Positions 10,150-19,896 of a DNA stretch of 64,000 bases are shown here, one piece after another. Position numbers and translations under genes: made by a program. The stretch spans positions 62,001-126,000 of the forward strand of contig JAHIMR010000048.1 in assembly GCA_018896525.1 (NCBI GenBank). Reading direction: 5' to 3'. Origin of the DNA: Actinomycetota bacterium (GTDB taxonomy: Bacteria; Actinomycetota; Geothermincolia; Fen-727; Anoxymicrobiaceae). Below the pieces are notes generated by a model that was not told the DNA's origin, made no database searches, and was given only the letters and a program-made list of their open reading frames with translations. How positions within the stretch are numbered: the first letter of the stretch is position 1; each line of letters starts with the position of its first letter.

Positions 10150-11617
10150 CTCTCTCCTCCAGCGTCCGTTTCGTGGCCCTGACACGGTCGGCGCAACCGC
10201 CCGGCCCCCAGAACAGTATGAGGTAGGTCAGGTCCGGCCCCACTGTACTACCTGTAACGGCAAGCCGGAAAGGCCATAGTACCGTCTTCGCCTTCCAGCC
10301 CCGCTCGGCAGCCTCCCGGCGCAGGTCGTCCACGATGCGCTCCGCCGTCGCCATGCCGTTTGATGGGTGCTTCTCAAGCGTCGAGATAAGGAGGTCCAGC
10401 GCCTCCTCGATGTCCGGAGACTTCACGAGCTCCCCGGCGGCCTTGTCGGATAACTCGCCGGCGGGACGTACGTAGATGTCGAGCGGCTGGCTTGCTATGT
10501 CGGCGAGTGTCTCCATACCGTTTCTTACTGAGGCGACAGCTATCTCCATCTTATCGCGCGCAAGAGACCGGTCCAGGTGGTCTATCACCAGGTCGGTCAA
10601 CTCCGAGTCGGAGAGCATCTTCATGTGCTGCCGGTTCAGCCAGTTGAGCTTGTCCATGTCGAATATCGCCTTGCCGGCGGAGACTCCCTCTATGCTGAAC
10701 TCCTCCACCAGTTCCCCCGGGGTAAATATCTCCCGGTCGTCCCCCGGCGACCACGAGAGCAGGGCAAGGTAGTTGATCAGCGCCTGTGGCAGATATCCCA
10801 TCTCCCGGTAATCGGAAACGGAGGTCGCCCCGTGCCTCTTGGACAGCTTCGCCCCGTCCGGGCCCATGAGCAGCGAGTGGTGCAGGAACATCGGCGGCGC
10901 AGCCCCAAGTGCCCTAAAAATGAGGACGTGACGAACCGCGTTTGTCAGGTGGTCGTCGCCCCTGATGACGTGTGTCACCTCCATGGTAATGTCGTCCACC
11001 ACCACCGCGAGGTGAAAGCCCGCCCGGCCGTCGGAGCGCAGTATGATGAAGTCGTCAATCTCGGAAGCGTTCACCTTCACCTCGCCCCTCAGCATATCGT
11101 TCACCGTCACCTCACCCTCCGGCACCCGGAACCTGATGGCGTACGGCCTGCCCTCCGCGGTGAGCCGCGCCCGCTCCTCGTCGGTAAGCCCGAGGCACTT
11201 CCGGTCGTACCGCCAGGCACGGCCCTCCCCGACCGCCGCGTTTTTCCTCTCCTTCAACTCCTCCGGGGTGCAGTAGCAGCGGTAAGCCCTGTCCTCTTCC
11301 AGAAGCCGGCGGGCGTACCCGGAGTAGATGTCCATACGCTCGCTCTGGCGGTATGGGCCGTGCTCACCACCCACGTCGGGCCCCTCGTCCCAGTCCAGCC
11401 CCATCCACAGCATCGAGTCCATGATGTCGCGCTCGAACTCCGCGGACGAACGCTCCCTGTCGGTGTCCTCCAGCCGCAGTATCATATCGCCGCCCGACCC
11501 CCGGGCGACCAGCCAGTTGAACAGGGCGGTACGTGCCGACCCCAGGTGCAGCCTCCCGGTGGGGCTGGGCGCGAACCTGACCCGTGCGCCTGGATTATCG
11601 CCGTCCCTTCTGGTCAT
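10142..11617 (-). CDS. gltX: Glutamyl-tRNA synthetase
   Basis: [28 protein letters not shown] (HIGH-like) and [31 protein letters not shown] (KMSKS-like). Confidence 0.97.
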   Translation of the reverse strand: MTRRDGDNPGARVRFAPSPTGRLHLGSARTALFNWLVARGSGGDMILRLEDTDRERSSAEFERDIMDSMLWMGLDWDEGPDVGGEHGPYRQSERMDIYSGYARRLLEEDRAYRCYCTPEELKERKNAAVGEGRAWRYDRKCLGLTDEERARLTAEGRPYAIRFRVPEGEVTVNDMLRGEVKVNASEIDDFIILRSDGRAGFHLAVVVDDITMEVTHVIRGDDHLTNAVRHVLIFRALGAAPPMFLHHSLLMGPDGAKLSKRHGATSVSDYREMGYLPQALINYLALLSWSPGDDREIFTPGELVEEFSIEGVSAGKAIFDMDKLNWLNRQHMKMLSDSELTDLVIDHLDRSLARDKMEIAVASVRNGMETLADIASQPLDIYVRPAGELSDKAAGELVKSPDIEEALDLLISTLEKHPSNGMATAERIVDDLRREAAERGWKAKTVLWPFRLAVTGSTVGPDLTYLILFWGPGGCADRVRATKRTLEERDE

Positions 11618-11652
11618 CGGTACTCCTCTGTTTCGCCCGTGAGAACATCCCC

Positions 11653-12513
11653 TTAATGGCAGGGATGATGGTACGAATCCGCCATCGGGGCAAACCGTTT
11701 CCTCGACTTTTCCTCCTCGTCCCGGTAGACCCCCAGCCGGGCTGTCAGGAGGTCGAAATCAACCTGGTGGCCGTCGAACTCCGGCCCGTCCACGCAGGAG
11801 AACTTCGTCTCGCCACCCACCTCGCAGCGGCAGGTGCCGCACATGCCGGTCCCGTCCAGCATTATCGCGTTGAGGCTTACCACGGTGGGAATGCCGTACC
11901 CCCGGGTAAGCGACGATACCGCGGCCATCATGGGGACCGGCCCTACCGCCACCACCCTGTCCGGCTTCCACTGCTGGGCGGCGTCCTTCACCAGGGTGGT
12001 CACGAAACCCTTGATGCCCATCGAGCCGTCATCGGTCGCCACCTCGACCGGCGCGCCCAGCGCCTCCATCCTGTCCAGGAGGATGAGGTGCGCCCTGTCA
12101 CGGGAGCCAAGGAGAACCCTGACGTCGTTTCCCGCCTCCACCAGCGCCCGCGCTATCGGGTAAAGGGCGGTGATCCCGACGCCCCCACCCACGCAGGCCA
12201 CGCGGCCGAACTCTCGCGCCTCGGTAGGCTTTCCCAGGGGCCCCACCACGTCCTGGAGGCAATCTCCGATGCCCAGCAGGGATAGCTTATCGGTGGTCGT
12301 CCCCACCGCCTGGAACACCATCTCCACGGTGCCCTCCTCGGCTTTCCAGTCCATCAGCGTCAGCGGTATACGCTCGCCCGGCTCATCCACCCTCACGATG
12401 ATGAACTGCCCGGCCTTCGCGAGGGTCGGCACCAGCGGCGCGGTGACCTTAAGCCGGTACACATCCTCGGAGTACTGCTCCTTCTCCACTATCTCGAACC
12501 TCGTTCGTGCCAA
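11653..12513 (-). CDS. FAD/NAD(P)-binding and [2Fe-2S] oxidoreductase subunit, SudB/NfnA/PyrK-like
   Basis: AKAGQFIIVRVDEPGERIPLTLMDW; VACVGGGVGITALYPIARAL; DGTGMCGTCRCEVGGETKFSCVDGPEFDGHQVDF. Confidence 0.85.
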   Translation of the reverse strand: MARTRFEIVEKEQYSEDVYRLKVTAPLVPTLAKAGQFIIVRVDEPGERIPLTLMDWKAEEGTVEMVFQAVGTTTDKLSLLGIGDCLQDVVGPLGKPTEAREFGRVACVGGGVGITALYPIARALVEAGNDVRVLLGSRDRAHLILLDRMEALGAPVEVATDDGSMGIKGFVTTLVKDAAQQWKPDRVVAVGPVPMMAAVSSLTRGYGIPTVVSLNAIMLDGTGMCGTCRCEVGGETKFSCVDGPEFDGHQVDFDLLTARLGVYRDEEEKSRKRFAPMADSYHHPCH

Positions 12514-12517
12514 CTCC

Positions 12518-13300
12518 CTACTTCCCCTCCAGCTCTTCTTGCAACCTGTTCTTTATCACCACTATCTCGGCCTCGAACGTGGGGTCCGCGTCAAGCGCCG
12601 ATATCCCCTCGAGGTCCGCCTTTCTCACCTTATCGCTGAAGTGAACCGTGCCCAGGTACTCGATACCTTCGACGCCCTCCCTGAGCTTCTCTATCTCCGA
12701 GTCTTCCACCACCTTATTGAATACCATGAACAGCCGCCCGATACCTATCTCCCGCGCCAGCCGGGCAGTGGTGGTAGCCGTCTGTATGCTCCTCAGGCCC
12801 GGCTCAGCCACTATTATTATCGCGTCTACGCCCCGGGCTGTGCCCCTGCCCAGGTGCTCTATCCCCGCCTCCATGTCCATCACCACCACGTCGTCCCGGT
12901 CCAGTAGAATGTGCCGCATAAGGGCCTTGAGCAGCACCGACTCCGGGCACACACAGCCGCCGCCGCCCTCCTTGACCGTCCCCATCGCCAGGAGCCGTAC
13001 CCCCTCGTGGTCCAGGCATATCTTGTCCGGCAGGTCGTCGACCCTTGGGTTCATCTTGAACATCTGGCCGTAGGCGCCCAGCTTCGCACCGGTCCGCTCT
13101 TCCACCACGTCCTTCATCTCCGCCAGCGGGACTACGTCCATCGCGGTATCCGGGGGCACTCCGATAGAGACCGCGAGGTTGGCGTCAGGGTCGGCGTCAA
13201 TGGCCAGGACCTTCCTCCCGTCGGCCGCGAAGGATCGTGCGAGCCCGCCCGCGATCGTGCTCTTCCCAACTCCCCCTTTTCCACTGATGGCAATCTTCAA
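12518..13300 (-). CDS. cooC: CooC-type nickel-insertion ATPase / carbon monoxide dehydrogenase accessory protein
   Basis: MKIAISGKGGVGKSTIAGGLARSFAADGRKVLAIDADPDANLA deviant Walker A; GGGGCVCPESVLLKALMRHILL CooC-type Cys motif. Confidence 0.87.
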   Translation of the reverse strand: MKIAISGKGGVGKSTIAGGLARSFAADGRKVLAIDADPDANLAVSIGVPPDTAMDVVPLAEMKDVVEERTGAKLGAYGQMFKMNPRVDDLPDKICLDHEGVRLLAMGTVKEGGGGCVCPESVLLKALMRHILLDRDDVVVMDMEAGIEHLGRGTARGVDAIIIVAEPGLRSIQTATTTARLAREIGIGRLFMVFNKVVEDSEIEKLREGVEGIEYLGTVHFSDKVRKADLEGISALDADPTFEAEIVVIKNRLQEELEGK

Positions 13301-13411
13301 CCGGGTTCACCTCCAGGCTATACGGGCCACCATCCCGCGACAAGTGGCACCGGCATACGACGATACATGCAATGACCAATAATAACTGATATTGCGCCCG
13401 GTGCGCAGGTG

Positions 13412-15460
13412 TCACTTGATGGAGGTGATCTGCTCGAGCAGATCCATGAACTGCCGAACCACCTCAGGGTCGAACTGCGACCCGGAGTTCCTTCGCATCT
13501 CAGCCGTCGCCTCCTCGCGGGAGAGGGCCTTCCGGTACGGGCGGTCGGATGTCATCGCTTCGAAGGAGTCGGCGACCGCGAGTATGCGGGCACCCAGCGG
13601 TATATCGTCACCGGCCTTGCCGTCGACGTAGCCAAGGCCGTCGTATCGCTCATGGTGGTGGTAGATTATCGGTATTATGTTCCCCAGGTGCGGGAGTGGC
13701 TCGATTATGCGCATGCTCAAGACGGGGTGCATCTTGATAGCGGAGTACTCCTCCTCGGTCAGGCGGCCCGCCTTGTTGAGAATGCTGTCGGGCACTCCGA
13801 TCTTCCCCAGGTCGTGAAGCAGGGCCGCGAGTCTCACTTCCTCCACTTCCTCGCCGGACAACCCCATCGACTCCGCGATAGCTACCGAGTACTGTGTCAC
13901 CCGGGCGGAGTGCCCTACCGTATATGGGTCGCGCGCCTCGATCGCCGCCGCCAGGGAAGCGATCGCTCCCAGGTACGTGTCCTCGAGCCGCTCGTTGAGC
14001 TTGGTGTTCTCGATGGAGACCGCCGCCTGGGCCGCGAAGTTACCGAACACCTCCAGGCTGTCGCTGGTGTACCTCTCGTCAGGGGTGCGGGAGCCGACGG
14101 TTATCACGCCGATAATCTTGCCCCGGACCATCAGCGGGGAGACGATGCTCGCCTCGATCCCGATGTCAACGTCCCCGAAGCGGGGGTCCTTTACACCCTT
14201 GAGGAGGAGAACGGTCTCTCCATGCCGGTTGACCCAGTCCGCCACCTCCAGGAACGCCTCATCGCTCACCCAACCGGCTTCCCCGGTGCTCGCGGCCTCC
14301 TTGAGCTTGCCAAACATCTCCTCGGGAATCAGTATCGCCCCGCTGTCGGCGTGGGCCAGGGCGGTCGCCATCTCCAGAAGACTCTTGTGTTGCTCGTCAG
14401 GATCCAGGAACGAAGACAGTGTCCTGGCCACGATCCCGACCGCGGCCATGTGCTTCATCTTGCCTTCCATCTCGGCGAAAAGTCCGCTCTTCTCTACGGT
14501 AACCGCGATCTGGTTCGCGCAGGCCACCGCGAGGGCTATCTGCTCGGGAACGAACTCGCCGGTTTCACCCTGGTCCAGCAGGAGCAGGCCGACGTACTTC
14601 TCGCCCGACATCATCGGGACCAGCAGGACGACACTGGTGCCGTAGTCATCGAGCAGGCGTTCAATCTCCGGCGGGTTATGGCCGCCTTTCTTCAGTATCA
14701 CCGGCCCCCCCAGCAAGACCACCGCCTTCAAGGCGGCCAGGTCGGCTGTGGATTGTCGAATTGTTCCGGTGGCGTCCCACCGGTTACAGGCGACAATCTC
14801 GAGTTCCTCGCCGCCAAGGAACGCCAGCAGCGAACACCGCCCCAGCCCGGTAATGCTCGCCACCTTCTCCACGATTTCCGTGTAAACCTCGCGCTTGTTT
14901 CCCTCACTGGAGAGAAGGTCCGCCATGGAGTAAAGCGCCTCTATGCGCTTGGTTTTCTCGGTCACCTTGATGTTCCGGGAACCCAGGTACGTTCGCATCA
15001 TGGCAAACCGGCACTCCGAGAGAACCAGCTCCACGTCCATCATCGCGTCCACCAGGTCGGGGAGGGAAATAGCGCCTTCTTCGACCCGCTTCTCCATCTC
15101 GCCCCATATCGCCCTCTTCACCAGGTCCGGCGTATTGGGGATCTCGGCCATCGTGAGCCCGCGCTCGGAGCAGTTCTCGCCTATCGTCCCCCACCGGTCC
15201 AGTGACGCCGTGCTCTCCACCTTTCTCAGCCGGGAGACAAGCAGTTCGAGTGTCATCTCCGCCTGCCGGTGTATCTCGTCCGGAGGCAGGGCGGAGCGGC
15301 CCGCCTCTCTCTCGGTGATGAGCGCCGCGACACGTTCCAGTATCTCGGCACGGCTGCCGGATATCGCGTCAGCAATCCACGTCATAGACCTATCCATAGC
15401 TGTTTTCAGGGGATATCCTGGTCCTCGGGAGGACTCCCTATCCCATCGTTCAAACGGCAA
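13412..15460 (-). CDS. HD-GYP domain protein with GAF domains and an RsbRD-like N-terminus
   Basis: ARDPYTVGHSARVTQYSVAIAESMGL...LLHDLGKIGVPDSILNKAGRLTEEEY...HHHERYDGLGYVDGKAGDDIPLGARILAVADSFEAMTSDRPYRKAL. Confidence 0.9.
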   Translation of the reverse strand: MPFERWDRESSRGPGYPLKTAMDRSMTWIADAISGSRAEILERVAALITEREAGRSALPPDEIHRQAEMTLELLVSRLRKVESTASLDRWGTIGENCSERGLTMAEIPNTPDLVKRAIWGEMEKRVEEGAISLPDLVDAMMDVELVLSECRFAMMRTYLGSRNIKVTEKTKRIEALYSMADLLSSEGNKREVYTEIVEKVASITGLGRCSLLAFLGGEELEIVACNRWDATGTIRQSTADLAALKAVVLLGGPVILKKGGHNPPEIERLLDDYGTSVVLLVPMMSGEKYVGLLLLDQGETGEFVPEQIALAVACANQIAVTVEKSGLFAEMEGKMKHMAAVGIVARTLSSFLDPDEQHKSLLEMATALAHADSGAILIPEEMFGKLKEAASTGEAGWVSDEAFLEVADWVNRHGETVLLLKGVKDPRFGDVDIGIEASIVSPLMVRGKIIGVITVGSRTPDERYTSDSLEVFGNFAAQAAVSIENTKLNERLEDTYLGAIASLAAAIEARDPYTVGHSARVTQYSVAIAESMGLSGEEVEEVRLAALLHDLGKIGVPDSILNKAGRLTEEEYSAIKMHPVLSMRIIEPLPHLGNIIPIIYHHHERYDGLGYVDGKAGDDIPLGARILAVADSFEAMTSDRPYRKALSREEATAEMRRNSGSQFDPEVVRQFMDLLEQITSIK

Positions 15461-15531
15461 CCAGGGGCGCCGGATACGACCACAACGACTATTCTATCAC
15501 CTGCCGCGGGAACTGACCCCCGGCCAGTCGC

Positions 15532-15572
15532 AAAATGACGCACTGGTGACAGGCACCAGTGCGTCATTTTTT
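15532..15572 (-). terminator. Long palindromic hairpin, bidirectional terminator-like
   Basis: AAAATGACGCACTGGTG-acagg-CACCAGTGCGTCATTTT, 17-bp perfect arms flanked by T/A tracts, between nth (end) and the HD-GYP gene. Confidence 0.75.
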
Positions 15573-15685
15573 CTAACGTTATTGCGTATAACGGTGGTGC
15601 CAGGCACCTGCGTTGCATTAAAGAGAGCGTTTGTGTGGATAGGTCAACGACAACACATGAGCCAGGCACCGTTTGGTTGACGCGA

Positions 15686-16339
15686 TTATTGTTGGTACTC
15701 GCAGATGTTGTTGACCGGGCAGACCTCGCAACGGGTGGCCCTCGCGCGGCATACCTCGCGACCCAGGCGCACCAGGTTGAGGTGCGTCCGGGGGCGCTTC
15801 GCCGGTGGGACGAGCTCCTCCAGCTCCTGCTGCGCCCTCTCCGCGGTAATCTCTTTATCTATCAGCCCTATCCTCTTCGTAGTCCTTAGCACGTGGGTGT
15901 CCACCGGAAGTACCTTTCGGCCCCCCGCGAACATCAGCACCACCGACGCGGTCTTCGGCCCGACCCCTGTAAGGGACGTGAGGAACTCCCGCGCCTCACC
16001 CACGCTCAAGCCACCGAGGAACTCCAGCGAGTACTCGCCGCGCTCACGGTGAATCTCGGCCAGAATCGCTTGAATGACTACCGACTTCCGCTGGGATAAC
16101 CCTCCGGGACGAATCGCCTCCTCCACCTCCGTAAGCGGGGCGGTCGCTATCCCCTCGACTGACGGGAACCTCTCGGTCAGGCGCCGGTACGCCAGGTCGT
16201 AGTTGTTCCTCGACGTGTTCTGGGAGAGCACCGCGTGGATGAGTTCGTGGATCATGTCACGCCTGTCGCTGGGTAAACGTGATCCGAACGCCCGGGCCAG
16301 CCGCCTATCAACCTCCAGCGCTTTTTCTCTTCTTTCCAT
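15686..16339 (-). CDS. nth: Endonuclease III-like HhH-GPD DNA glycosylase/lyase with FeS loop
   Basis: LIHAVLSQNTSRNNYDLAYRRL; LTGVGPKTASVVLMFAGGRKVLPVDTHVLRTTKRIGL; C-x6-C-x2-C-x5-C in GREVCRARATRCEVCPVNNIC. Confidence 0.88.
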   Translation of the reverse strand: MERREKALEVDRRLARAFGSRLPSDRRDMIHELIHAVLSQNTSRNNYDLAYRRLTERFPSVEGIATAPLTEVEEAIRPGGLSQRKSVVIQAILAEIHRERGEYSLEFLGGLSVGEAREFLTSLTGVGPKTASVVLMFAGGRKVLPVDTHVLRTTKRIGLIDKEITAERAQQELEELVPPAKRPRTHLNLVRLGREVCRARATRCEVCPVNNICEYQQ

Positions 16340-16344
16340 AGCGG

Positions 16345-17649
16345 CTAATGAGGGACTATAGGGGGAATCCGGGCGGTGGTCCGATGCAACTTCGCCTTGA
16401 GCAGAAGTTCCACCGACTTGACCGGGCTCACCGGCACCATCTTCAGGGGGCTCACCTTCATGAGCTTTGTCAACGCCCCGGTGGTGCCGGCCAGGTCGTT
16501 GCACTCACGGGTGTAAGAGACGTTCTTCCTGCCCAGCCGATTCTTGAGCCGCCTTCCAACCTCGTTGTAGGCACACGGACCCGCGATGAACACGCGCCCC
16601 TCTATCCCGTCTATCTCCTCGAGGTCAAAGCCCTTGCCCATGACGATGGTAAAGCCTCCCTTGCCCTCGAAGTCCAGGTAAAGGACCTGGAGAAGCGCCA
16701 TCGTGTTGCCGTAGCATCCCTCAGGACAGTTACGCTCGGCGCCTCTTATCACCTCAACATCGGGTGGGAACGCGTCGTACAGCTCGTACGGGTACCTCTT
16801 CTTGAAACGGTCCAGCGGCTCCTCCACCACCTCGATCTCTTCCAGGTCCCCGCAGCCCAGGCCCATCCCCCTGGCTTCCTCGAGATGCTCGACCTCCTCG
16901 ATGCCGTATCCTAAGATACGGGCACAGACGACATCCACCGCCAGCGTATCCGTCCCCCCGATGAGGATGTTGAACGGCACCAGTGCCTTCTTGTGCAGCG
17001 CCACCGGCGGGTAATGACCGTAGATGGTCGCCACGGTGCCGTCCACCAGCGTGAAGTCCGGCCTGATAACGCTGTAAATATCGGCGAGCTTCCTGTGTAA
17101 CAGGAAGTTGTGGTCGGGGGAGCGGTCTTTGTGGGCGATGAGGCCGTACTGGTTCTTTATCCCCGCGGTGAGCACGGTCATGGAGTGGGTCTTGAGCCGG
17201 GGGACGTTTATATAGCAGACCCGGTCACGTTCTTCGATGATGCGCTTGACGTGCCTGGAGACATTGACCCGGTAACCCATGTGGGGAAGCTCGAGTGGCA
17301 CCTGCTTTCCCTCGTCCAGGTACAGCACCTCGGCCCCGTGCTCCCGCGCGAGTTCATCGAAGCCCGTGACATGAAAGACCAGCCGGGTGATGTTGCTCTG
17401 GGTCGAGTTCTCCATAAGGTACAGTTGCCTGGCACCCGCCTCCCTGCAGTAATCCATGACCGCGCCGGTCACCTCGAGGTTGGTGTAGGCGTACGGCTTG
17501 AAGTCGATCGCGTTGACCTTGACGTAGACGGCGTCCGGCTTCTCCTCTATCATGCCCGCGACGCCATGCCGGTCCATCACCCGCGAAACGGCGCCGGGCA
17601 GGTCCCTCTTGATGTCAGCGATGGATACCGTCGTTTTCTTTTTCGCCAC
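16345..17649 (-). CDS. DUF362 domain-containing protein
   Basis: YINVPRLKTHSMTVLTAGIKNQYGLIAHKDR...ADIYSVIRPDFTLVDGTVATIYGHYPP is typical of the DUF362 family. Confidence 0.8.
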   Translation of the reverse strand: MAKKKTTVSIADIKRDLPGAVSRVMDRHGVAGMIEEKPDAVYVKVNAIDFKPYAYTNLEVTGAVMDYCREAGARQLYLMENSTQSNITRLVFHVTGFDELAREHGAEVLYLDEGKQVPLELPHMGYRVNVSRHVKRIIEERDRVCYINVPRLKTHSMTVLTAGIKNQYGLIAHKDRSPDHNFLLHRKLADIYSVIRPDFTLVDGTVATIYGHYPPVALHKKALVPFNILIGGTDTLAVDVVCARILGYGIEEVEHLEEARGMGLGCGDLEEIEVVEEPLDRFKKRYPYELYDAFPPDVEVIRGAERNCPEGCYGNTMALLQVLYLDFEGKGGFTIVMGKGFDLEEIDGIEGRVFIAGPCAYNEVGRRLKNRLGRKNVSYTRECNDLAGTTGALTKLMKVSPLKMVPVSPVKSVELLLKAKLHRTTARIPPIVPH

Positions 17650-17684
17650 CGTTCCTCCACGCGGTTCAATCGGAGAAAGGCGGC

Positions 17685-18941
17685 TTAGATACCGTCGGGG
17701 ATGGCCTCACCACGGACCAGGTCCTCGTAAGTCTCGCGACGCCTTATCACGAACGCCTTTCGCCCCCACACCAGTATCTCGGGGACCCTGGTCCGCGAGT
17801 TATAGTTCGAGGACATGGAGAACCCGTAAGCCCCGGCGGTAAACACCGCCAGCAGGTCCCCCTGCTTGACCTCCTGCATCGTAAAGTCCCGGGCCAGGAA
17901 ATCGGATGACTCGCAGATCGGGCCGACGACATCCACCTTGACGTCCCTTACCCCCTCGCGTTGGTTGACAGGCGCTATGTGGTGTTTCGCCTGGTACAGA
18001 CTGGGGCGTATCAGGTCGTTCATGGCGGCGTCAACTACGACGAACCTCTTCTCCTCGCCATGCTTGTCGTAGAGAACCGTGGTGACCAGTATCCCCGAGT
18101 TCCCGGTTATCATCCGGCCGACCTCAACTATGATTGTCGCCCCGACGTCTTCCAGCAACGGCACAAGGGCGCTGGCGTACTGGTCCGGGGTGAGCGCCTC
18201 CTCGTCGGTGTACTGGATGCCGAACCCCCCGCCGATGTTTACGTACCGGATATCCATCCCCAGGACCTTCAAGCTCTTGGCCAGCTTGACTAACTTGTTC
18301 ACGCCGTTCTCGAACGGTCCTGACTCCAGTATCTGGGAGCCGATATGCATATGGACCCCTATGGGGTTCAGGCCGGGGAGTTTCTGGGCCACCTCGTACT
18401 CCGCCATCGCCGCCTTCAACGGTATGCCGAACTTGCTCTGCTTGAGGCCGGTTGCAACGTAAGGGTGGGTCTTGGGGTTGATGTCGGGGTTCACTCTCAA
18501 GGCGACCGGCGCCTCGACCCCCATCCTCTCCGCAACCCTGTTTATGAGCATCAGTTCCTGGCTGGACTCCACGTTGAACAGGAGAATGCCCTCCCCCAGG
18601 GCATGCTCGATCTCTATCTCAGTCTTGCCCAACCCCGCGAAGACTATCTTCCGGGGGTCTATTCCACCCTTGAGCGCCCTGAAGAGCTCGCCCCCGGAGA
18701 CCACGTCCGCTCCCGCACCCTCGTTTGCGAGCAGCCGCAGGATTGCTACGTTGCTGTTCGACTTCACCGAGAAGCAAATGATATGCTCCAGCGCGCTGAA
18801 CGCCTGGTCCACCACCCTGTAGTGATTGACCAGCGTGTTCCTGCTGTACAGGTAGAACGGCGTGCCGACCTTCTTCGCGATATCGGAAACACGGAGTTCT
18901 TCGCAACACAGTACGCCGTTCCTGTAGACGAAATCGTTCAC
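17685..18941 (-). CDS. lysA: Diaminopimelate decarboxylase
   Basis: TPFYLYSRNTL...ICFSVKSNSNVAILRLLANEGAGADVVSGGELFRAL; GVHMHIGSQI; YVNIGGGFGIQY; CESSDFLARD; GAYGFSMSSNYNSR. Confidence 0.95.
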   Translation of the reverse strand: MNDFVYRNGVLCCEELRVSDIAKKVGTPFYLYSRNTLVNHYRVVDQAFSALEHIICFSVKSNSNVAILRLLANEGAGADVVSGGELFRALKGGIDPRKIVFAGLGKTEIEIEHALGEGILLFNVESSQELMLINRVAERMGVEAPVALRVNPDINPKTHPYVATGLKQSKFGIPLKAAMAEYEVAQKLPGLNPIGVHMHIGSQILESGPFENGVNKLVKLAKSLKVLGMDIRYVNIGGGFGIQYTDEEALTPDQYASALVPLLEDVGATIIVEVGRMITGNSGILVTTVLYDKHGEEKRFVVVDAAMNDLIRPSLYQAKHHIAPVNQREGVRDVKVDVVGPICESSDFLARDFTMQEVKQGDLLAVFTAGAYGFSMSSNYNSRTRVPEILVWGRKAFVIRRRETYEDLVRGEAIPDGI

Positions 18942-19020
18942 ATTTCCTCCCGTAACAACTCCATGCTTTTACAATACCACAACTGCATGTTCATCCCGGA
19001 ACCGTTCACGTTGCTTTTTG

Positions 19021-19347
19021 GTGCCCCGTCTCACAAATACAATGGCATTCGAACGCCGCTGCATCCACACCGGCTGCGTTCCGCTCCCTCGAAGTACTAC
19101 GGAAGTACGTATAAGTACCCCGCTCCATGAATACGCCGGCATTCGAACGCCGCTGCATCCACACCGGCTGCGTTCCGCTCCCTCGACGTACTACAGGAGT
19201 ACGTCTAGGTCGCGCGCCTTGCCGGAGCGGCGCTTCGACGCTCTCGGTGCTTAACCGTATCCATGGACCGGGGCACTGAGTCGCGCGCCTTGCCGGAGCG
19301 GCGCACCGACGCTCTCGGTGCGTCACCGTACTTATGAAACGGGACAC
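19021..19347. mobile_element. Nested MITE-like elements: an intact 162-bp copy (19115-19276) inserted inside a related copy (19021-19114 plus 19277-19347)
   Basis: Inner copy has inverted termini GTACCCCGCTCCATGAATACG / CCGTATCCATGGACCGGGGCAC; outer halves align to positions 1-94 and 92-162 of the 162-bp consensus, a 3-bp overlap (TAA/TGA). Confidence 0.8.
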
Positions 19348-19433
19348 CTAACTGCTATTATGGTGATATCAGACGGTTTTCGCCAGCGTTGACGCCAACG
19401 GTATTGGCGCTGAAATAAACGGGGAGGTGGAGT

Positions 19434-19697
19434 TTGCACATAACAAATCCCGACCTGGTGGCAATCAAGACGGCCATAAGGCACCTGGCAAGCAGGGTCG
19501 AGGCCGAGGTGTCGGAGGCTGAGCACTGGTCCAGTCTGGCCGGGAACCGCGGGGTAGGTGATGTCTCCGCCACGCTGGACAGCGTTGCCGAGACGCTGAG
19601 GAACGCCCACGCCGACCTCGACGCTGCTGCCCGGCTTCTGTTTGACGCGCAGGAGCAACAGTCATCGCAGGCGCACGACCACCCTCACCAGCATTGA
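19434..19697 (+). CDS. Hypothetical small helical protein (87 aa)
   Basis: GGGGAGGTGG ribosome-binding site upstream of a TTG start; heptad-rich sequence with a His-rich C-terminus (QSSQAHDHPHQH). Confidence 0.5.
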   Translation: MHITNPDLVAIKTAIRHLASRVEAEVSEAEHWSSLAGNRGVGDVSATLDSVAETLRNAHADLDAAARLLFDAQEQQSSQAHDHPHQH

Positions 19698-19739
19698 GGG
19701 GGAACCAACACTCCTGTCGCCCTCTTATCCCCGCCCTCC

Positions 19740-19841
19740 GGTCCGCAGTGCCGGCATCTTGCCGGCATCCCTTTCCGCAGTGTAGAGCCGGCATCTTGCC
19801 GGCATTCGTCGCGGCCTATGCCGCCTGGAAGGCGGCGCTAC
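19740..19841. repeat. Dispersed GC-rich REP-like repeat cluster (GCCGGCATCTTGCCGGCAT / GCCGCCTGGAAGGCGGCGCTAC)
   Basis: Motifs recur at 31223-31251, 37354-37501, 44152-44211 and 46575-46620. Confidence 0.75.
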
Positions 19842-19896
19842 CAGGGAGCCGGATGCGGGCTGAAGCCCGCACTCTAGATGGGGAGGGAACGGGAGG

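Noticed and set aside
13409-15205. Long antisense ORF (598 aa) opposite the HD-GYP gene; likewise 20814-22484, 22415-23992, 10577-11656 and 1441-2244
   Set aside because: High-GC shadow ORFs: no recognisable domains, low-complexity composition, and the opposite strand encodes clear conserved families.
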